From an uncultured Bacilli bacterium (GTDB lineage: Bacteria > Bacillota_I > Bacilli_A > RFN20 > CAG-826), in NCBI GenBank assembly GCA_934133115.1, contig CAKPAV010000004.1:1-18491 (forward strand): a stretch of DNA of 18,491 nucleotides, in the 5' to 3' direction. This document shows, one piece after another, positions 15,363 to 18,491 of this stretch. Both the position numbers and the translations under genes were made by a program. The notes below the pieces were generated by a model that saw nothing but the letters and a program-made list of their open reading frames with translations, was not told the DNA's origin and ran no database searches. The first letter of the stretch is position 1. Each line of letters opens with the position of its first letter.

Positions 15363-16795
15363 CTTCTATCTAACTTTAAACTAAACTTATTAATCTTTTC
15401 TTGAATTTGGCTAATATAATTTCTATTAATTTTGTCACATTGTTCATCAATGTCACGGCATACTTTTTTAATAGTCTCTGAATCTTTACTAATAGCCTCC
15501 ACATTTTTTTCCAAAGATTCTAATGGCTTATCTAAATAAGTATTTTTAATGTTATCAAATTCTTCAACAAGATTAACTTTATTTTGTAATTCTAATGCTT
15601 CCTTATCTTTGCTATTAATTAAACTTGCAAATCTTGTTGTTAAAGAAGTAATCATATTAAGAAAAGTCATTAAATATGCTGGTCTAACTACATACATATC
15701 TTCATATTCTCTTACTTTAAATATTGGTAAAACATTAGGCTTATCCATTTCTAAATTACTAACTAATAATGCATATTTGCAGTCTTTTTTAATTCTATTC
15801 TTATCTAATTGCTTATAATAATCAGCATTAGATTTCTTATTAATTGAATCTGGATTTTCATCTTTCATATCCATGCATATAGTGGCTAATAACTCATTTT
15901 CATTATGTTCATTATTAGCAAATACTTTGAATATATAATCAGCTTTTGATCCTCTAATTTCATCTTCTTCTTTAATGACTTTGTTATCTTTAGTCCATGT
16001 ACAATTAAATAAGCCATTTTGCATATAAGAAGTAACTTCATTATCACACCATGCTTCTAAATCTTCACCAGTTTGTTTTACATTTAAACTCGCTTTTGTT
16101 CTTAGTAAGTTATAAATTTTATCATCTTTTTGTTTGATAAGATTATCAAAATTTTGTCTAATTGTTGCTAATGCTTTTTCTTTTTCTAGTTCAAATGCTA
16201 CTTTATTTTTCTCAAGTTGGGCATCTTTTAATGCTAAATCATGATCATATTTATTTTTTAAATCATTAATTTGTGCTTGATAAGAATTAATAACTTCTAA
16301 CTTATTTTTTTCAATTGTAGTATTTTGTGATGCTTTAAAAGCACTAAAATCACTTTCAAGTTTGCTATATTTTGCTTCACTTTCATTTTTAGCATTTAAT
16401 AACGCTATTTGATGCTCTTTAGTAATTGTATCTTGCTTGTTCCTATTTTCATTTTCGATTAATTCTATTTTTTTAGTTAGTTCTGCGATTTGATTAGCGC
16501 ATTTATTATTAACTTCTTGTTCTTTTAGTTTAAGTGCTTGTTCATTACTTTTTGTTAATGAAGTAATTTCTGCTTTTAATTTTTCTAATTTTGCATCATT
16601 TTCTGCATTAATTAATTTCTTTGCTTGTTCAAGTTTTGCAAGATAAACCCTATCTTTTCCTTCTTCAATAATTGTTTCTAAATAACTTGTATCAACTTCC
16701 ACTAAATCACTTAAATCAATAACATCTCCAACTTCTCCTGGTTCCACTAATTCGATAGTGGTTTTATCTTTAACGATTGCTTTAATTTTCTTCAT
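15344..16795 (-). CDS. DUF2130 coiled-coil protein with possible PD-(D/E)XK nuclease core
   Basis: A 483-aa cytoplasmic protein. Residues about 48-245 form a long Glu/Lys-rich coiled coil. The following domain (about 240-400) matches DUF2130: TGEDLEAWCDNEV (242-253), GSKADYIFKV with Asp286, ICMDMKDEN with Asp309 and Lys311, SNADYYKQLDKNR (322-334), YALLVSNLE, and YVVRPAYL. The acidic/Lys layout (E, D, D-x-K) looks like a PD-(D/E)XK nuclease fold; that is my reading and not proven here. More helices follow to the C-terminus. DUF2130 proteins are widespread and their role is unknown. The start at 16795 has AGAGGT upstream, and TATAAT at 16828-16823 is a likely -10. It lies between two accessory genes on the same strand but has its own promoter. 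Confidence 0.85.
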   Translation of the reverse strand: MKKIKAIVKDKTTIELVEPGEVGDVIDLSDLVEVDTSYLETIIEEGKDRVYLAKLEQAKKLINAENDAKLEKLKAEITSLTKSNEQALKLKEQEVNNKCANQIAELTKKIELIENENRNKQDTITKEHQIALLNAKNESEAKYSKLESDFSAFKASQNTTIEKNKLEVINSYQAQINDLKNKYDHDLALKDAQLEKNKVAFELEKEKALATIRQNFDNLIKQKDDKIYNLLRTKASLNVKQTGEDLEAWCDNEVTSYMQNGLFNCTWTKDNKVIKEEDEIRGSKADYIFKVFANNEHNENELLATICMDMKDENPDSINKKSNADYYKQLDKNRIKKDCKYALLVSNLEMDKPNVLPIFKVREYEDMYVVRPAYLMTFLNMITSLTTRFASLINSKDKEALELQNKVNLVEEFDNIKNTYLDKPLESLEKNVEAISKDSETIKKVCRDIDEQCDKINRNYISQIQEKINKFSLKLDRSIVKKL

Positions 16796-16861
16796 AAATT
16801 TACCTCTCCCTTATGTGTTTTTATTATATAAAATTAATTGGATTAATAATAGACTTTTACT

Positions 16862-16916
16862 AAAATAAAAAATTTCACATTCTTGCTAATCTTATTATTG
16901 AAAATAGCAAAAATGT
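16862..16916 (-). terminator. Terminator of the HTH-nucleotidyltransferase gene
   Basis: On the minus strand ACATTTTTGCTA (16916-16905) pairs with TAGCAAGAATGT (16888-16877), 12 bp including one G-U pair, with a 16-base loop. GAAATTTTTTATTTT follows. The loop is longer than usual, so efficiency may be moderate. It lies 44 bases past the stop codon. Confidence 0.6.
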
Positions 16917-16959
16917 AAATGTTATTTTTGTTATAAAAAGAAAATTATTGCGCTACAGA

Positions 16960-17436
16960 TTAAGAATATATCTTAACCCCGTCTTTCATGATTTCTTTTA
17001 ATAGTTCTTCATTATTACTTAAATCTGATAATCTTATTAAATCTACTTTCTTGCATAAGGCACTTCGTAACTTTTCTATCAATCCTACAAAGGCTAATCC
17101 GGATATGGATGTTGATATACATAAGTCTATATCACTAGTTTCTGTTGCGTATCCTTTAGCATAACTTCCAAATAGATAGCAAAAATCTATTTTATCATCA
17201 TAATCTTTAAATACATCATTAATAACCACTTGAATTTGTTTGATTGTTAAAATGCCTTTATCTTCAGTAATATCATATTTTTGTTTTAATATTTCTAACA
17301 TAGCGTTTCTTTTTAATTTATTACCATAAGAATTATCATTTTCATATCTAATGTAAGTTCTAATTGGTACGCCAGTTGTTTCTGAAGCTTCTTTAATAGA
17401 AATTCCCATGTTTAATCTGTATTGTTTAAGTTCCAA
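16960..17436 (-). CDS. HTH (XRE-like) fused to a minimal nucleotidyltransferase (MNT-like)
   Basis: A 158-aa protein. Residues about 3-50 form a Cro/C1-type helix-turn-helix (YRLNMGISIKEASETTGVPIRTYIRYE). Residues about 66-158 form a polymerase-beta-like nucleotidyltransferase with an intact active site: GSYAKGYATETSDIDL (Gly90, Ser91, Asp102, Asp104) and a third Asp132 in KKVDLIRL. Free-standing MNT proteins act as antitoxins that AMPylate HEPN toxins, but no HEPN gene is next to it here. The start is TTG at 17436: GGTGAT lies just upstream, the helix-turn-helix needs these residues, and the first internal ATG would cut into it. Two identical operators upstream, one exactly filling the promoter spacer, suggest that it represses itself. 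What it modifies is unknown. Confidence 0.85.
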   Translation of the reverse strand: MELKQYRLNMGISIKEASETTGVPIRTYIRYENDNSYGNKLKRNAMLEILKQKYDITEDKGILTIKQIQVVINDVFKDYDDKIDFCYLFGSYAKGYATETSDIDLCISTSISGLAFVGLIEKLRSALCKKVDLIRLSDLSNNEELLKEIMKDGVKIYS

Positions 17437-17453
17437 TTTTTATCACCACTGAT

Positions 17454-17481
17454 ATTTTATGCCATTTTGGCACATTTGTAA
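17454..17481 (-). promoter_or_regulatory. Promoter of the HTH-nucleotidyltransferase gene
   Basis: On the minus strand TTACAA (17481-17476), a 16-base spacer and TAAAAT (17459-17454). The spacer coincides with the first operator copy, so repressor binding and RNA polymerase binding would exclude each other. Confidence 0.6.
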
Positions 17482-17507
17482 GTATCCATCATGCCATTTT
17501 GGCACAT
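17459..17507. promoter_or_regulatory. Twin operators for the HTH-nucleotidyltransferase protein
   Basis: The 17-bp sequence ATGCCATTTTGGCACAT occurs twice, at 17459-17475 and 17491-17507. Each copy contains the inverted repeat TGCCA-TTT-TGGCA. The copies are 32 bp apart, about three helical turns, so dimers would lie on the same face of the DNA. A half-site TGCCA follows 31 bp further on at 17523-17527. Binding by the adjacent protein is inferred from position. Confidence 0.7.
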
Positions 17508-17576
17508 ATTCATATTTTAATATGCCAATTTTATATTTTGAGATTTAAGTAAAATCATTTTAATATCGAAGCCTCA

Positions 17577-17605
17577 TTGACAAAACTACCGCTCGGTAGT
17601 ATTAT
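17577..17605 (+). promoter_or_regulatory. Promoter and TetR operator of the tetR-DUF998 operon
   Basis: TTGACA (17577-17582), a 17-base spacer and TATTAT (17600-17605) form a near-consensus promoter. The spacer region holds a 16-bp inverted repeat, ACTACCG-CT-CGGTAGT (17585-17600). A TetR dimer there would cover the promoter directly, the standard autorepression arrangement. Confidence 0.8.
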
Positions 17606-17634
17606 AACTAACGATATTATTAAGGGGTGATTTT

Positions 17635-18228
17635 ATGAATAGAAAAGAAGAAATTATCCAAGTAACTTTATCGTTAGCGTCAGAAAAAGGATTATGTAAT
17701 ATATCAATGTCTCAAATTGCGGAATTTATAGGTATAAAAAAGCCATCATTATACAATCATTTCAAATCTAAAGATGAAATCATTGAAGCTACTTATCAAT
17801 ACTTAAGAAACGAGGCTAAATCTAGTTTATCAATAGATGAAATTGATTATGCTAGATTAATTGAAGGAAAATCTTTAAAAGAAATTCTTATGTTAACAAT
17901 AAATAACTATAGTAATATGACTACGCAAGAAAATATGCTTAAGTTTTATAAAATTATTTATGCCGAACGTACCTTTAACCCTTTAGCGGCTAAAATTCTT
18001 ATTGAAGAAACAAACCGCATGGTTAATGCCACAAAAAATCTTTTTTATGCTTTACAAGTACATAAAAAATTAAATGTAGAAAGTATTGATGTGGTTGCCA
18101 CATCTTTTGCTATGACTATTCATGCGTTTATGGACTATAATTTAGATTTAAATACCGCTAAAGAAGAAAAAAGTGATAATTTAATTAGATTTATTGATTG
18201 GTTTTCTAATCAATTCGAGGTGAAATAA
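17635..18228 (+). CDS. TetR-family transcriptional regulator (autorepressor of a DUF998 operon)
   Basis: A 197-aa TetR-type repressor. The N-terminal helix-turn-helix at about residues 5-50 reads EIIQVTLSLASEKG, SMSQIAEFIGIKKPSLYNHF, KSKDEII. The rest is the helical ligand-binding and dimerisation domain. AAGGGGTGA precedes the ATG. The promoter just upstream has a 16-bp palindrome between -35 and -10, so the protein very probably represses itself and the membrane protein gene that follows one base after its stop codon. The ribosome binding site of that gene lies in its last codons. The inducer is unknown. It differs in sequence from the TetR protein at the left end of the window and has a different operator. 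Confidence 0.9.
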   Translation: MNRKEEIIQVTLSLASEKGLCNISMSQIAEFIGIKKPSLYNHFKSKDEIIEATYQYLRNEAKSSLSIDEIDYARLIEGKSLKEILMLTINNYSNMTTQENMLKFYKIIYAERTFNPLAAKILIEETNRMVNATKNLFYALQVHKKLNVESIDVVATSFAMTIHAFMDYNLDLNTAKEEKSDNLIRFIDWFSNQFEVK

Positions 18229-18229
18229 G

Positions 18230-18491
18230 ATGAAAAAAACTTTAATTAATTACTTAGGGTTATTAGGACTAATATCACTTATTTCTTATAGTGCCGCAGT
18301 TATATTCGCGCCACTTGCTTATCCAGGTTATAACTGGTTAACACAAGCAGTAAGCGACTTAAGTGCTAGTGATGCACCATCATTAATGTTATGGAATCAA
18401 CTATCTTCTTTATATGGAGTATGTGGAATAGTATCTATTACTTTAGTAGTTATTTATATTAAAGACAAATTAACAAAACCAATGCGTATTG
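18230..18491 (+). CDS. DUF998 membrane protein (partial, 5' end only)
   Basis: The first 87 codons are present and the gene runs off the right edge. The protein begins MKKTLINYLGLLGLISLISY with a first membrane helix. YPGYNWLTQAVSDLSASDAPS follows, the typical first-loop sequence of DUF998 proteins, then a second helix (about 57-77). DUF998 proteins are multi-helix membrane proteins of unknown function, and pairing with a TetR regulator is common. It starts one base after the regulator's stop, with GAGGTGA as ribosome binding site, so the two are co-expressed. Confidence 0.8.
   Translation, partial: MKKTLINYLGLLGLISLISYSAAVIFAPLAYPGYNWLTQAVSDLSASDAPSLMLWNQLSSLYGVCGIVSITLVVIYIKDKLTKPMRI

Noticed and set aside
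16960..17436. Complete type VII HEPN-MNT toxin-antitoxin pair
   Set aside because: Only the nucleotidyltransferase partner is present; neither neighbour (DUF2130 or TetR) has HEPN features.
17459..17527. CRISPR-like array of the TGCCATTTTGGCA repeats
   Set aside because: There are only two full copies and one half, with 15-bp gaps and a palindromic core at a promoter. This is an operator arrangement.

Overview
The window is AT-rich, densely packed bacterial DNA. It has strong AGGAG-type ribosome binding sites, TTGACA/TATAAT promoters, near-perfect CcpA (cre) boxes, LytTR and TetR regulators and lipobox-type lipoproteins. TGG encodes Trp, and TGA and TAA act as stops. This points to a low-GC Bacillota (Bacilli/Erysipelotrichia or a walled relative of the Mollicutes), probably a host-associated glycan user. 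The species cannot be named from the sequence.

Left block (1-2213, minus strand): a sugar-uptake operon in the order TetR regulator, GPH-type sugar symporter, then the first 37 codons of a gene that leaves the window. Its promoter carries a perfect cre box over the -35 and a 17-bp inverted repeat just after the -10.

Central block (2222-13848): what looks like one surface glycan-processing locus. Leftward lie a four-helix membrane protein and a domain-permuted GH3 glycosidase with membrane segments at both ends. Rightward lie a small lipoprotein, a LytTR response regulator with its GHKL sensor kinase, and two tandem paralogous lipoproteins of about 730 aa that resemble alpha-glucuronidase-type (GH67/GH115-like) enzymes. 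Each of the three non-regulator transcription units has upstream a direct repeat TTTYRCGWAM-N11-TTTYRCGAAA, always in the direction of transcription and with exactly 21 bp periodicity. That geometry fits a LytTR dimer, so I propose that the kinase/regulator pair in the middle controls all three units. No transporter lies inside the block. The enzymes would act outside the cell, and uptake would depend on other genes, possibly the cre-controlled symporter operon next door.

Right block (13928-18491): unrelated accessory genes. They are an AlbA_2/HATPase_c_4 (RecG-like) regulator pseudogene with two in-frame TAA stops, a TGA and a frameshift; a DUF2130 coiled-coil protein with a possible PD-(D/E)XK core; an HTH plus minimal nucleotidyltransferase fusion that starts at TTG and has two perfect operators; and a TetR-DUF998 membrane protein operon whose operator lies inside the promoter spacer. 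No tRNA, rRNA, insertion sequence or CRISPR array was seen.
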